64,000 bases of DNA from Acheta domesticus (lineage: Eukaryota > Arthropoda > Insecta > Orthoptera > Gryllidae), in contig JAHLJT010000631.1 in the NCBI GenBank assembly GCA_031308135.1, forward strand, positions 36,705,579 through 36,769,578, read 5' to 3'. Made by a program: the position numbers and the translations under genes. Positions 1-11,639 of the stretch are shown here, in pieces. Below the pieces are notes generated by a model. It saw only the letters and a program-made list of their open reading frames with translations, was not told the DNA's origin and searched no databases. Positions within the stretch are counted from its first letter, which is position 1; each line of letters opens with the position of its first letter.

Positions 1-2690
1 GCCACTTTTTTGTGCTTTTCAATTAAGTAATAGAAAAAGTGTAACATGGCTAAACAAATAAAAACAGTCGTAAAATGATTTTGTCTGGTTTTCTGACAAA
101 CCCTTGCTTATTATTTCTCTTTAATTCCAACATTCATTTTTAAAGGGCGAGGTGTAGAGATGCAACGTGTTGCAAAGTTTCCAATTAACTCATCAATGAA
201 ATACAATTTAAAATGGCATTTCCATTTTTTCGTAATGTCCTGTCTTGCGTAGTTTCAGGAATCTCATTTAGTTTATTAATATTTCGTTTATTGTATTAAT
301 GTTACGTATTTATTGTTCTCAACATTGGGACTGTTGTAAGTGGCAATGCTAATTTTATATTGGTATTGAGTTAATATATTTTTGCAATTAATGTTATTTA
401 CCTTATATATTCTTCTGTATTATATTTTATCTTGTTCATATAATATGTCCCACAATCATCCTATAAACAAGTAAACAATATAAATAAACAAGTAAGGTCC
501 AATTCCCAACATTATTGTAAAATCCCAATAATCCCAGTATTTATTGTAAATTTAAAGTGAAATAATTTTCCTTACGTTTTCTGAAAAGTGGTTCTCTCGT
601 AGGGTTTGCGCTCTGCGCAGCTGCGGAGTCTGCGGTGCAGCCTTCCACCGCTGCTCTTTACTCTTGTAGCTATATTGTAAAGGCGTGAGTTGAAAATTGC
701 ACTATTAATTATAACTTTTAGTTACTAAAATTTTTAATTTTCTTCCCCATTGTGAAACACCCTCCCCCAATTGATATTTGATAAATCTCGATAATATTTC
801 CAAACAATTCTATAACTATTATTGGACACATGAAGCCCTATGACTTTTCAATATTTTCTGTAAAATGATTGAATTTCTTTCTTGAAAATTCGTATAGAAT
901 AAAGTGCATTAATAAATATGGCTTAACCCTTTGCCCTAGTACGACATGTCTCAGATGACACTAGAGTTGATTTCTCAGCTCGGCTGCTTGCAGAAAGCGT
1001 GTTGTTCTACAGGAAGGAGGGCATCTCTGGGATGACACAAGAAAATGGCTCGTTGACTCGGAGGGTTTGCGCGCTTCGAACTTCCGTCAGCTCGGCCATT
1101 GTTTCGCAGTCTCCCGAGCAGACGAGTTACATTTTATTTAACTGGCACTGTATTTTTAACAGTATTGATCTGGTTCGTTATTATTCTTGCTATAACTACA
1201 CAATTAACTAGATATTTAAATAATAAATTAAAAAATGACAATATACTTTCTTTAATCTTGAAAATCACGTTCCAAATGGACGTAATTCAGAAGTTACATT
1301 TATTGATTGTATAGTTTTGGAAATAAACAAGTCGATACAAAGTAAGAAAATATTTGCTTTATTTTGAACTCGAAGATTAATGTTTGCAGAAATTATTTTT
1401 AAATTTTCTGTATATCTACGTCCTCCAAATTGTCCATTTTGAACTTAGTTACAGCTATAAAATAGCGTTACCATCCTGTAGTGAAACATATACAACACAA
1501 TCTTTATAGAACGACCAGAATGAGTGTGGCAAAACATTTGATCAGATAGCGTTCGTATATATTTCAATAACCATCTATTTTCGATTCGCAACTCTGTCTC
1601 ATTGTTGGATGGAGATCCTCTCTATAAATATGAAGAAAAGCAGGTGTCATCTCCGAGATGCCCTCCGACTGGATCACGGAGTGGACATCTGAGACCTCTA
1701 GGGTGAGCCACCTTCTTGAAAGCTCCGAGTTGAGAGCCATCAGCGCCATATCATTTACGGATGCCCTCCTACATGTAGGACGTTGAAGTTATAAAAAGTA
1801 TCCAAACGGAAATGGGTTAGATCCGATTTTCATTAAAATCTCTAACATTTAAAAAACTGCAAAAATGTTAAAAAGTAAACACTGTGTAAGGTTGTTTGAT
1901 AAAGAAGTTAATATAGACAGTTTTCTTAGGTTCGAAGAATGTTTTTAAATACAAATATTTGTGAGTGTATGTGAACGTAATGTTTAGCAATCGTCTGACA
2001 CATGTGTATTCCACAAAAATCATTGATTACAGTGATGTTGTGCCTCACATTATTAAGGTAAAGTGGACAGCTGGATTTCTTTTGCACACTTAAAACAGCA
2101 TAGATTTCCAGATCTTGATAAATATAAATATTTCTATAACATTTGCAGAAAGATGTTGAACTCATGGTTTTCAATGTACAGTGATCGTATTGTTTCAGAA
2201 TGTGTAAACGTCCCTTATTTCATTGGTCTTCGAGACTTAATACTAAACGATATTAAACAATGTTTTAGGGGTTTTCTGTTTTCCGTATAGTGAATACGTA
2301 GAACTTTTCTAACGAATTTCTTTCTACAACGATATCATATACATATAAAATGTATAGTGTACACCCGTGCTGGTCAACATTTTAAGATAAGTTCGATCTT
2401 TCCAATCCCTGCCCAACCATTTTTTCTTGTGTACAGGGCGCTTTCTGCATAAATTCATTCAATTGTAAATCTTTAAATGATGCCATGCACTTTTTTAATC
2501 TGAGTAATTGTCGAGTAATGACACTAAGAGTATGAAAAGTTTAGGTAAACAGCGCATTCCCACTAGTTTAATACAGTCTTTAAAATAAGCGCTGCATTTA
2601 CCATTCTTACACCGGCTGAACATCGTATGGTGACAGGTGGTTAAATAAGCTGGCACGTCATATCTTATCTACAAGGATGAGAAAAAGTTG
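1..2690. other. AT-rich non-coding stretch
   Basis: No coding region can be supported here. Open frames are short (60-82 codons), overlap one another on both strands and resemble no family I know. A brief GC-rich patch lies at 600-660. Apart from the inverted repeat listed at 1016-1667 I see nothing else in it. Confidence 0.6.
1016..1667. repeat. Inverted repeat, 23-bp arms, about 650 bp apart
   Basis: The sequence starting GGAGGGCATCTC at 1016-1037 reappears inverted at 1645-1667 (GTGTCATCTCCGAGATGC...) with about two mismatches. A third partial copy of the arm (GGATGCCCTCCTAC) lies near 1757. This could be the ends of an old foldback element or MITE. No target-site duplication was identified and the interior has no recognisable protein. 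Confidence 0.35.
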
Positions 2691-2699
2691 ACCCGACAG

Positions 2700-3130
2700 T
2701 GAAGTGACGACGGGGTTAGAGGAGATTTAGGCGACGGGCAGCAGGAAGCAGATTCGTGTAAAGTGAGTGAGCAGAAAGGCCCAGGCGTGCCTTTGGTCGC
2801 GGGGGCTGTCGCCTCCGCTGCCGGTCATTGCCTCCCTTGTGCAAGTAATCCCGCGCGGCAGCGGCGTCCTTGCGGCGCGGCGCCGGCGGACACCTGTCGC
2901 AGGCCGCGAGGCTCCATGTCCTCGCCACAAAGCACGCGTGGCCACCTCCTCTGCACACACATTAGGCGCTGGCGCAGGCTAACGAGGCGGCGACACAGGC
3001 GGTCTGTGGCGCGGAACAAGGGGTTGCGACTCGGGGGGGGGGGCGCTTCCCACCTTGCGGCTGGACGCCGCCGCCGCCACAGCGTTCGTTCATCCGGATA
3101 CGTCCCGGAAGGCGATAAAGCTCTAGTGCT
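2700..3130. other. GC-rich, CpG-rich island
   Basis: A sharp switch from AT-rich DNA to CpG-rich sequence with CCGCCGCC and GGCGGCG triplet runs and a G9 tract near 3035-3043. The frames through it are open in several phases on both strands, as expected of GC-rich non-coding DNA. It could be a CpG-island promoter or first exon, but no splice-bounded coding segment can be defended. Confidence 0.5.
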
Positions 3131-3898
3131 GCGTCACCGGCAGGGTACTTCTCAGGTTGCATATTTTGCAGCAGTGGGATTAAATGTCGATTTTCTTGAA
3201 TCTGGTTCCAAACTACAATAGGTTCCGAAATCCCTTAAATTCTTGAAATCGTTCTTTACAATTTGTGAGTAATACATTTCAAGTACGTGTGTGAAGACAG
3301 CCGCTCGGACGAAATAAATTAGAGACAGAAAATATTGTTGAAATATTTTACTGGCTTGACTTGTAAATATGCGAATGTGCGTGTGTGTGTCTGTTTCTTT
3401 CAGTATCTGAAATCACTTCGCAACCTCAAAGCAGAAGAGAAAATATATATGATATATTCTAATAAATGAAAAATACTAATAAAGAGACTTTTTATGAGAA
3501 ATTCTTTATTTTTTCACTAATTAATATAAAAAATTAAACATATGAGAAAATAGTGAAATATATGTAATAGGAATACTCATAAATGTTCACAAAAAATAAA
3601 CACTGGCAGTTACAGAATGTATAATTATTAAGTAGTTGCAATTATGTATTTATTGAATAATGCAGTATATACCATTATTATTATTATTATTATTATTATA
3701 TATTATTATTAATATTATAAATGTAATTATTCAATGCACAGAGCTAAATGCTTTGAATAAGATTTGATAAAGTCATTATTATGTTATTAATTATCGTTAC
3801 AAATAATGTGAGAAAATACGCGCTATCGTATCGCCACTAGTTTAAATCAGTACTATGAATGATTTCCATTGTTTTATATAAGTTTGTACTTTTAATAG

Positions 3899-3937
<39 letters not shown>

Positions 3938-4590
3938 TATGTTTCAGTTGAAAGTCTATAATTTCAAGGGAATTTGCTCCAGAAAAAAGTAATGCTTGGA
4001 AGAGTTATACAAAGCTGTCGCATAATTTGGTTAAGATAAAACATCGTAGAAAGCAGCTGAATTCAGGAAAATATATGAAATTAACAACATTTCTGTATTT
4101 AAATCTTAAAAAATCATAGATAAATTAATAGAGATGAGAATCGGGGCAATCTAACACTGTTTAGATTTGGTTTTATCCTCCTTCAAATGACGCCAAAAAT
4201 TAAGGATCCGTCCCATTGTACATAAGAATAACTTATTCCAATTAATAGATTAATTGTAAATTTTTAATCTAATAACCGGAATCGGTCATTTTTTAAAAAA
4301 TATTAATTAATCGATTTCAAGTATTTGAAAGAGTTTTGCCTACATTATAAGCGACAAAGTATAGTATAGTATAGTATAGTATGGTATAATATACCAACTA
4401 ATGGTGCTACAGAATGGCACAGACTTTCCCGTATTAGTTTTCTATTTCCTTGGGTCTTTGCTAGCTAATCGGAATTGCCACGTATTGTTTCTTGCCAGCT
4501 ACCATCTATCACCGCCTAAAGTACATTTTTTTGTCATTTTCTTAATTTTTCGGTTTCCTATTGATAGAACGAAAATTTTAGAATATTAAA
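3131..4590. repeat. AT-rich stretch with microsatellites
   Basis: Non-coding. It contains a (TTA)n tract at about 3674-3719, a (GT)n tract at 3901-3934 and an (ATAGT)n tract at about 4358-4390. No other structure or gene was recognised. Confidence 0.75.
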
Positions 4591-4599
4591 GAACACAAA

Positions 4600-5350
4600 A
4601 ACCAAGGCAATTTTCTTTTAAAAATTATGTGACTTTTTAAAGAAAATTGCGTTTTAGCGCTACTAAATATGCGAAATTTGAAGCTCATTTTCACAGAATT
4701 TTTTGTGCTTTCAAAATACTTTATTTTAAGTTATTTTAAGCAATTACACTCCCAAATATAATAATGTTTACAAATTGCTGGTAATGTGCATATTAAAGAT
4801 GTGAGAGATCCTTTAAAAAAATTACATATGTGTAATTTTTGAAAAAACAAAAAAATAACTCAAAATAAACTTTACGTCATATTAAAGAGTGTCATTAGCA
4901 CTATCCGATTGCAAAGTTTGAAGAGTTTTTTTAAGCCATTTATGAGAAAATGGCGTTTGAGCATTTCTGAAAGTACCCCCAAATTTTGAAGAATCTTTTT
5001 CAAAGTCTAAGAGCTTCGGCTAGAAGCAGATCGACCGGGGAATATTCATTTTGGAAGAAATCGTACGTATGGTTTAGGCGCTAGCAGTGTTCACGGACGG
5101 ACGGACGGACGGACGGACGGTTTTCTTTCAATTATTTTATCAAGGACCCAAAAAATAGAGTTTTTGGCTACACCATGTGTTACGGGTTTGTTTTTCGTAA
5201 TTTAGCAGATGGTTTTATCCACTTTTTCGTTATCACGGCCCGACAATGAATTTTTTTCCGCCGAAAATTTGCCATTTTTTCGCGCAGCATTACATAACTT
5301 TCCCTACACTACGTATATTACTCCGTGTATACGTACGTATATGGGAAAGT
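4600..5350 (+). repeat. Dispersed repeat carrying a GGAC microsatellite
   Basis: An AT-rich element with a characteristic core: an AGATCGACC-like segment, then CGTACGTATGGTTTAGGCGC, then TTCAC followed by GGAC repeats, and a tail ending ACGTATATTACTCC...GGGAAAGTAAAA. Parts of the same core or tail recur near 9560-9640, 16560-16700 (inverted), 21170-21330 (inverted), 40190-40260, 40740-41085, 44980-45120 and 58440-58745. Copies are too diverged to define ends by eye. No protein was recognised, so the class is unknown. Confidence 0.5.
5093..5120 (+). repeat. (GGAC)n microsatellite
   Basis: About seven perfect tandem copies of the tetranucleotide GGAC inside the dispersed repeat at 4600-5350. 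Related copies elsewhere carry shorter or degenerate GGAC runs at the same place, so this tract probably grew from a seed within the element. Confidence 0.9.
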
Positions 5351-6985
5351 AAAAATAGTAAAGCTGCTTGCTTAGAGCAATTTTTTAAATCTGCTTGGTT
5401 TGGTGTTACATGAGAGAGTGGTTTGTACAACTAACAAGTCACGTCGCATTTCTTTTGCGTTAGTTGTTAAAAATCTCGTGTCTTTTGATATCGCATATCA
5501 TAATTTCAGGTAATGAATCAGAGGTCTTTCACAGGGATTCTTGCTTGTAAACGAACGAATTTGTTAATATCCATGTTGAATCACTTATTTTGGCCGAATA
5601 ATTCCACTTCATTTGATACAATTTTACCGACTTGGAAGTTCTGCAATGCTCGCCAGAACCCATTAGAGACTACGAGCGTGCCTGCCTCGTTGTGAGTTTG
5701 AAACTTTCGGTCGTAATCAATCATGTACGAAAACGAATTCGGCCAAGCACGGATCCACTCTGATCCCTCATTTCGCGGAAGTAATTTCTTTCATTTGATA
5801 TTAGTGTATGATTCTCGCCCCACGCCTCTACGACGCTGGGTGACCTTGTTCCTCTTCGCTTTCTTTCAACGCAGATTAAATACAAATACACTCGCTGTTG
5901 CTGCTCCAACTTTCCACTTTTACTTTCTCTTTTAAAAAGTTGAAGATTTCTTTCAATAGTTATTAACGTTATTAGGCCGATATAAAGCAAACAGCGGCGT
6001 GGTTAAAGTTGGTAATTTGATGCAATAGACGAGCTTTTATAAGCAAATAACAACCACCTTTACTTATGATATCGGCTGTGTGTCGGTGATTCCTTTTTTA
6101 ATACTACCTCATGGAAAAACTTATATAAAGAAGAAGTACCTTTTCTTGCATTAGGATGAAATGTACACCATAAGGTACCTTTAGCTAAAACTCATTTATT
6201 TTCATTATTCTTAAAGGACGGTGGTCATTTAGCTTTTTAACGGATGCTTGACATTCAGCTTTATGTCCCTAGGTTTGGTGTCGTTATTTTCATATAAAAG
6301 TACAGTATTACAAAAATAGTTTAATCGATTCTTTTTCGTATAATTTCTTTCGCTTTCTATACATTCAGACTGTTTTTTGAACAACTTAAACTATCTCATC
6401 TTTCATGTTGAGCTATTAAGAAAGTGTTTGAACTCAGAGGTCACCAAATTAAGTTATCGTAATGTACAACGATTTTGAACTTGGAATGAATTTTCTTTGT
6501 TATAAAAGCTGGAAATTTGAAAGCAACCAACTACATATCCTGTAATGTAAATTCAACATTTCACAATCGTTCGGGAAAGTCAATGTCGTCCCGTGTGAAA
6601 CCTGGCACCAACACGAATAAACAGTTCACTAACCAGCTGTGTTTCCATAGTTAAAAAGTGTTAGAAATTCCAGATATTATCAACACTTCTAACAAAGGTA
6701 GTCATGAAAGAGTGATTTCTCATAGGTTTGCTTCATGATAAGTCACGATACCCTTTCCCATAAACTACTGAGCGCTAATGGGTGCCCAAAATGTCTCAGT
6801 GGCGTGATCTGAGATTGCGAAAGATATGCTAGATCAGATAAATAGATACAATCGTTCATTCTCACTCCTTTTAAGTGCGCGCTTCTTTTAAGATGGCATG
6901 TTTTTTAAACTAACGAATCGCCCTTTTGTTTTTAAAGTGGGCGATCCCTGAACCAGGACGCTCTCTTTTACCACAAATTTCCAAA
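5351..6985. other. Non-coding stretch
   Basis: AT-rich. Overlapping short frames on both strands at 5721-5990 have no recognisable motif. I see no repeat family or gene here. Confidence 0.5.
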
Positions 6986-6989
6986 CAGA

Positions 6990-7565
6990 CTGTAAGCAGT
7001 CTTCTGTGAAATCTTTTGCAAACAGCCGCTGTGCACGGCACCCGATCGGCCAAACGCGCATTTCTGAAACAATTCACTGTGGGTTTATCTTTTCTTGCCA
7101 CGCAAGAACTCCGGCTGAGGCAAACAGCGAGGTTAGTGATGCTCGGAATCACTTTCCACGAGCAGCTCCGCGGGCGAGTCGCCGCTGCAGGCGTAATCGA
7201 AGCGGCAGCCCTGATTCCTCCGGAGCGGCGGAGCGCGCGCTCGCAAGAACAATCGCCGAGCGCCACGCGCTATCGCGCCGCTGCCCCTTCTCTCCCCTCC
7301 CCACTCGCCGGCCTTCGAAACAATACGCATGCGCAAAAAAGGGCAGCAAGAAGCGTCTTCATTACGCGCTGCCGTAAACCACCCGCCCCGCCCCTTCCCC
7401 TCCGCCGCGCTCCTCTCCGCGGTCAGCGCGCGCCCCGTCAAGGACGCGCCAATGGCCGCAATCCGAAGAGCGAGAGCACGCTCCTTGGACGCTAGAACCA
7501 GGCCTTGCCACTCGCCATCAAAACCGGAGACAAAGCTTGAGCATGCTGCTATAGGAGGCGCTGGT
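6990..7565. other. GC-rich, CpG-rich island
   Basis: CpG-dense block with open frames in at least four phases on both strands, none resembling a known family. It contains CGCATGCGCA near 7327, a partial NRF1-like palindrome also seen in other islands of this window. It may be a CpG island or promoter; no coding exon can be defined. Confidence 0.5.
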
Positions 7566-9631
7566 GTCACCGGGTACAGCTTCAGGTTCGGCTCACCAAC
7601 TTCCGCCCATAAAAATTGGCGGATTTCTGAGAAAAACGAAGTGGCTTCTAAATGTTCAATTATTTGTAATATATACTTATAAGAATCCGCTAAAAAAGCG
7701 CAAACATCGGATGCTATCTTTTATAACATTACGCGCCTGCTTGCATCTTGCGAACCCACGCAGCACCCACGTAGGGTTAGCAGCAGTTTGTATTTTAGTT
7801 CTTGTAAGAAGGTAATAGAGGAGGGCGCGCCACTATAATGGTTTCTACCATTATATGAGAGTTAAAAGGCCCTGGCTAGAATTCTGGCTATGTGGGTACA
7901 ACGATTCATGGGCTGAGATATAGGGTTATCACAGTTCCGGTTCAAAAAAAATTAGAATCGTTGAATAAAGAATTAGGACATTTCACAAAAAGTCAGAACA
8001 TTTTTTGTAATGACTTAAAGGTACGAAGTTCTTATAATACTGTAGAAGAGAGATCAAGAAATAAGTCAATACTGAATTTTAGGGTAAATTGCATATAACT
8101 ACGGAATCTTTATTAGTATTCTTCGTATCTCTGTTTCAATATTCTCCGTACAAAGATTTTATTTTTGTATGTTATTTTTAAAATGTTAACTTTATTTAAT
8201 ATGTATGTATTCATTTAATATAATCAGGACAGTCAGGGCAGAGTCCAAAATCCAGGATATGTCCTGATAAATCAGGACGTCTGGTAAACCTCCTCACAGG
8301 GGCAGAAGGGCGTGGATGGGATCCGCGAAGATTTTCTGCGCCGCAGGCCACCCACCAAATCTTCCCAAATTATGACCCAAATCGCTGCCATATCCCCTGG
8401 GACGATCGGTAGTCAGTTGCTCTTACGCTAGGAAATAAGTTGTTCACTCGTTGGCTACGGAGAAAACATGCGTCACCTCCTTTGCGTCCCACTTTCATTG
8501 TTTTGCACCATAGCACGTTTTGCGCAATTGCCCGTGTGCTGTGAATTAAGGATATAGCATATTCCACACTTCTTTAACACGGGGTCGGTTCGGGATTCTT
8601 GCAGGGAGTCCATGCAAAGTGAACCTATTTCGGGGGAAGCTGATGGATGTTAGACGTCCAACGGCCCTACGCTTCCCACTGCGCGTTCTCCATCGCCCCT
8701 CGACAGAACGCAGCTCGCGAGTGGATTTCTGGCCTCGCGCGCCGGGACGGGCTCGGGACAGTTTGTGAGCCTCTGCGTTGAGCAGGCCTGCTTTAAATTA
8801 AGTTCAGGTATCATGGTCGTTTAAAAAAATAGCAGGAGCGGTGAAGCTTACAGGTGGCGCCACAAGCCAAATCGCGCGAGCTCAGCAAATTGGATCTACG
8901 ACTACTGTAAGTGAAAATTAAATCAGATACTAAATTGTTTGTCTTTATTAATAAATGTTCATGGCGCTAGCGTGAATATTACATTACTTATAGATGTCCT
9001 AAACGTAAAAACAGCATCAGTATTAAATCCATTATACACATGCATTGCTGGGGATCAGTGAGGGTACGCCATAGACAGTTGACGTTTGTTATTCATTATT
9101 TGGTACGCCTCCACTAATCATTTTAGCGAGATACTCTCAATACGAAGGGTATATCTTTTCCAAGCGTTCATTTCCACTGCGTTTCCCATCGTTTATTTAT
9201 TTTAAGCATTAATATACATCCCATTACCCATGCTCAATTTTGATTTCTCATTTATCAAATCATGAATTTGTTAATACTATTTTATTCAAAGACATGCTTC
9301 GAAAATTTCATTTAAGCATTCATTTAAAATAAATTCCACAACTGTCGCGTTAAACAGTTTCCCCTTTTTGAAGTCGGAGAGTAATCTCCCTTTGCAGAGA
9401 AGGGTGAGAAGAGTGAGAGCTCGTGCATGTCAAGTATCGTCCTAGCCAGGAAAAACTTTGGAGTCAGAGCTTCGTATAAAGGAACCTTTAAAAACTAAAA
9501 TGTCATTTTCAAATAAGAGAAGCTAAGACATCAGCTGGATTGGGAATTTTTTGCTTTGGTGAAAATCCTGTGCAAGATTTAGGTGCTAGTGTTGCTCACA
9601 GACGGGCAGATGGAGTATCAACAAACTCTTT
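7566..9631. other. Non-coding stretch with a short palindrome
   Basis: Mostly AT-rich. At 8261-8278 there is a perfect hairpin with 8-bp arms (GTCCTGAT / ATCAGGAC) and a 2-base loop, within about 70 bp rich in CAGGAC-like words. A moderately GC-rich patch lies at 8590-8770. A degenerate copy of the GGAC-associated repeat core lies at about 9560-9640. No gene was recognised. Confidence 0.5.
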
Positions 9632-9749
9632 TTGAGCATCAACGTTTCACAAAACATGGATACTGATTCTGGCGGCACGGGGAATCGCAAGGGGACAGTG
9701 TTGTCGCTGAGTAAGCAATGCGGAAGCCAAAGTCACTCACACGATCGCT

Positions 9750-10025
9750 CCTTGCAAAACAGCACAGCAACCACACAACACATACCATATGGACGTCTCA
9801 CACAACGCAACACACAGCACACCACACCACTTCTCTCCTCCATACGACACGTTACACAATATGACTCATCATACGACGTCATAAACTACTCATTCCAACA
9901 CAATACACCACACGATACAATACCATACACCACACCATACGACACATCGTACACCACACCACACTACATACGTCACATCTCACATCTTACTCCACGCGAC
10001 ACCACACATTACGTGACATTATTTT
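9750..10025 (+). repeat. A/C-rich cryptically simple sequence
   Basis: About 270 bases with very little G on the + strand, built of shuffled CACAC, CATACGACAC, ACACCACACC and ATAC words. It lies inside a 138-codon open frame (9632-10048) whose Thr/His/Tyr/Ser-rich translation is a by-product of this composition. It looks like a degenerated CA/CATACG-type simple repeat. Confidence 0.6.
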
Positions 10026-10030
10026 ACAGT

Positions 10031-10890
10031 TTTTCTCAGCTCAAGTGATCAGAAATTTTGCTGTGTACATTTAATTCTTCATTCTAAAATATTCAAGCTT
10101 TTAAGTATTTCACATGTATTTTTGTGTTCACCTATGTTATGATGTATTAACATCGTTGTATTAAATAAAATATGAACAAGACAGTAATAATACCTGCGGA
10201 AGCCTGACTTCACTCCATGCAATTTTCTTACGATTTATTCTTCGAGTACGATCTGAAGTATTTCAACGGAAAACGATAAAATATGCACAAATAGAATTTT
10301 ATAGAATTAAAAAAAATATTTGTGGCATTTAGCTTGTATGCACGAATTCGTACTAATGGAGGTCGCTGAGATAGTGAAAATTTATGTTCTAAAGGAATTC
10401 ACAAAAGTATAAGAACACACATGAATCTTGACTTCACAACAAAGTTGAAATGTATATTGAACATCAGAATCAAATACGAAGAACAGCACAATCATATTCA
10501 GAGAGGAAGAATGTCGTCTTTCTACTTCTCAATTTTTGAGCCCTACTGCACTGCTTTTGTCTTTATCGACCCATTATTTCTCTATTCAATCTTCACCCGA
10601 CACTGGCATGTGATGTGTGTAATTAAGTGGTGCACGGTGGATGTGCATTGTTCAAGAATCGTGTGTTACAATTATGGATCTACAGAGAAAATGAACCCTA
10701 TTATAATTCTGGACATGCGACGTCCTGTCCATGACTGGCACCTTAGAAATAACGAGCTATTACACTTCTGAAATTGTGATTTGCGGGAACCGCCAAGTGA
10801 AAGACATTGCCAAGGCCGGACTATAGAAAGCAATCCTTGAGCAACGTTTGTGGCGCAATGAATCAGCCTTCCGTCGGATGCCTTCATGTT
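10031..10890. other. Non-coding stretch
   Basis: AT-rich. A 116-codon open frame at 10421-10771 on the + strand resembles no family I know and overlaps frames on the other strand, so it is not called as a gene. Confidence 0.4.
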
Positions 10891-10899
10891 TTGCTTTTC

Positions 10900-11620
10900 A
10901 CGCTAAGCGGGTGAGCGCATTTCCCGCTGCATGCCGGGCGCCAGGAGCTGCACTGGGCGCCTCGGTTCACTGCGTCGCGTCGCCCGTGCACCGGAGCGTC
11001 TCACCCGCCCCCGCCCTGACCCTCCCTTCCCCACCCGCTCCGCTCCACCCCGCCCCAACCCTCCCAGCCGTGCCCACCACTCACAACCCTCTCCGCCACT
11101 CCCGCGCCGCCCAGATCTTCCTGCCTGTCCGCGCCCCGGCCCCCGTCACCGTCCTCACTCCCCCCGTGCGCCCCGCTGCTGTCACGCCCTCGTCACCAAC
11201 CCGCTCCCGATCCTTCTCGTCCCTTCCCTGCCCCTTCCGCCTATCTTCCCCGCCCCGGCCGGGTCTTCTGCCAGCCCGCGCCCCGGCCCCGTCTCCGACC
11301 TCGCTCCCTCCGTGCTGATGTCTCCGCCCTCCTCTCCCGACCCTTCTCTTCCCCTTCTAGCCTCACCCCCGCTCCACTCCCGCTCTCCTTCCGCCCTCGC
11401 AACCGTCCTGCCGTCGCTACCACTGCTTAGGTACCCATCCCCGTCCCTCATCGTCTCGCCACGGGTCTCCCGTCCTGGTCCTCTCTGCCTCCCGAGCTCC
11501 CGCCACGGCCAACCCCTCCGACACGGGGTTTCTTGCTGTCGTCCGCCGAGGTGCCGTTACCCCCGCCCCAGGATGACGCGGCTGAGCGACGTGCTCGGGG
11601 GTTGTTTGTTCAGTGGCGCT
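10900..11620. other. Strand-asymmetric C-rich island
   Basis: About 700 bases extremely rich in C, with CCCCGCCC and CCCTCCC words on the + strand and therefore G-runs suited to G-quadruplexes on the - strand. Proline/serine-rich or arginine/glycine-rich frames are open in many phases and reflect composition. It may be a CpG island; there is no evidence of translation. Confidence 0.55.
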
Positions 11621-11639
11621 GGCAGAGGAACTTAGAGCA

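Noticed and set aside
3674..4390. Possible CRISPR-like or regulatory repeat
   Set aside because: The repeats are ordinary microsatellites (TTA, GT, ATAGT) without spacers, in a eukaryotic context.
9632..10048. 138-codon Thr/His/Tyr-rich frame
   Set aside because: Composition-driven by the A/C simple sequence.
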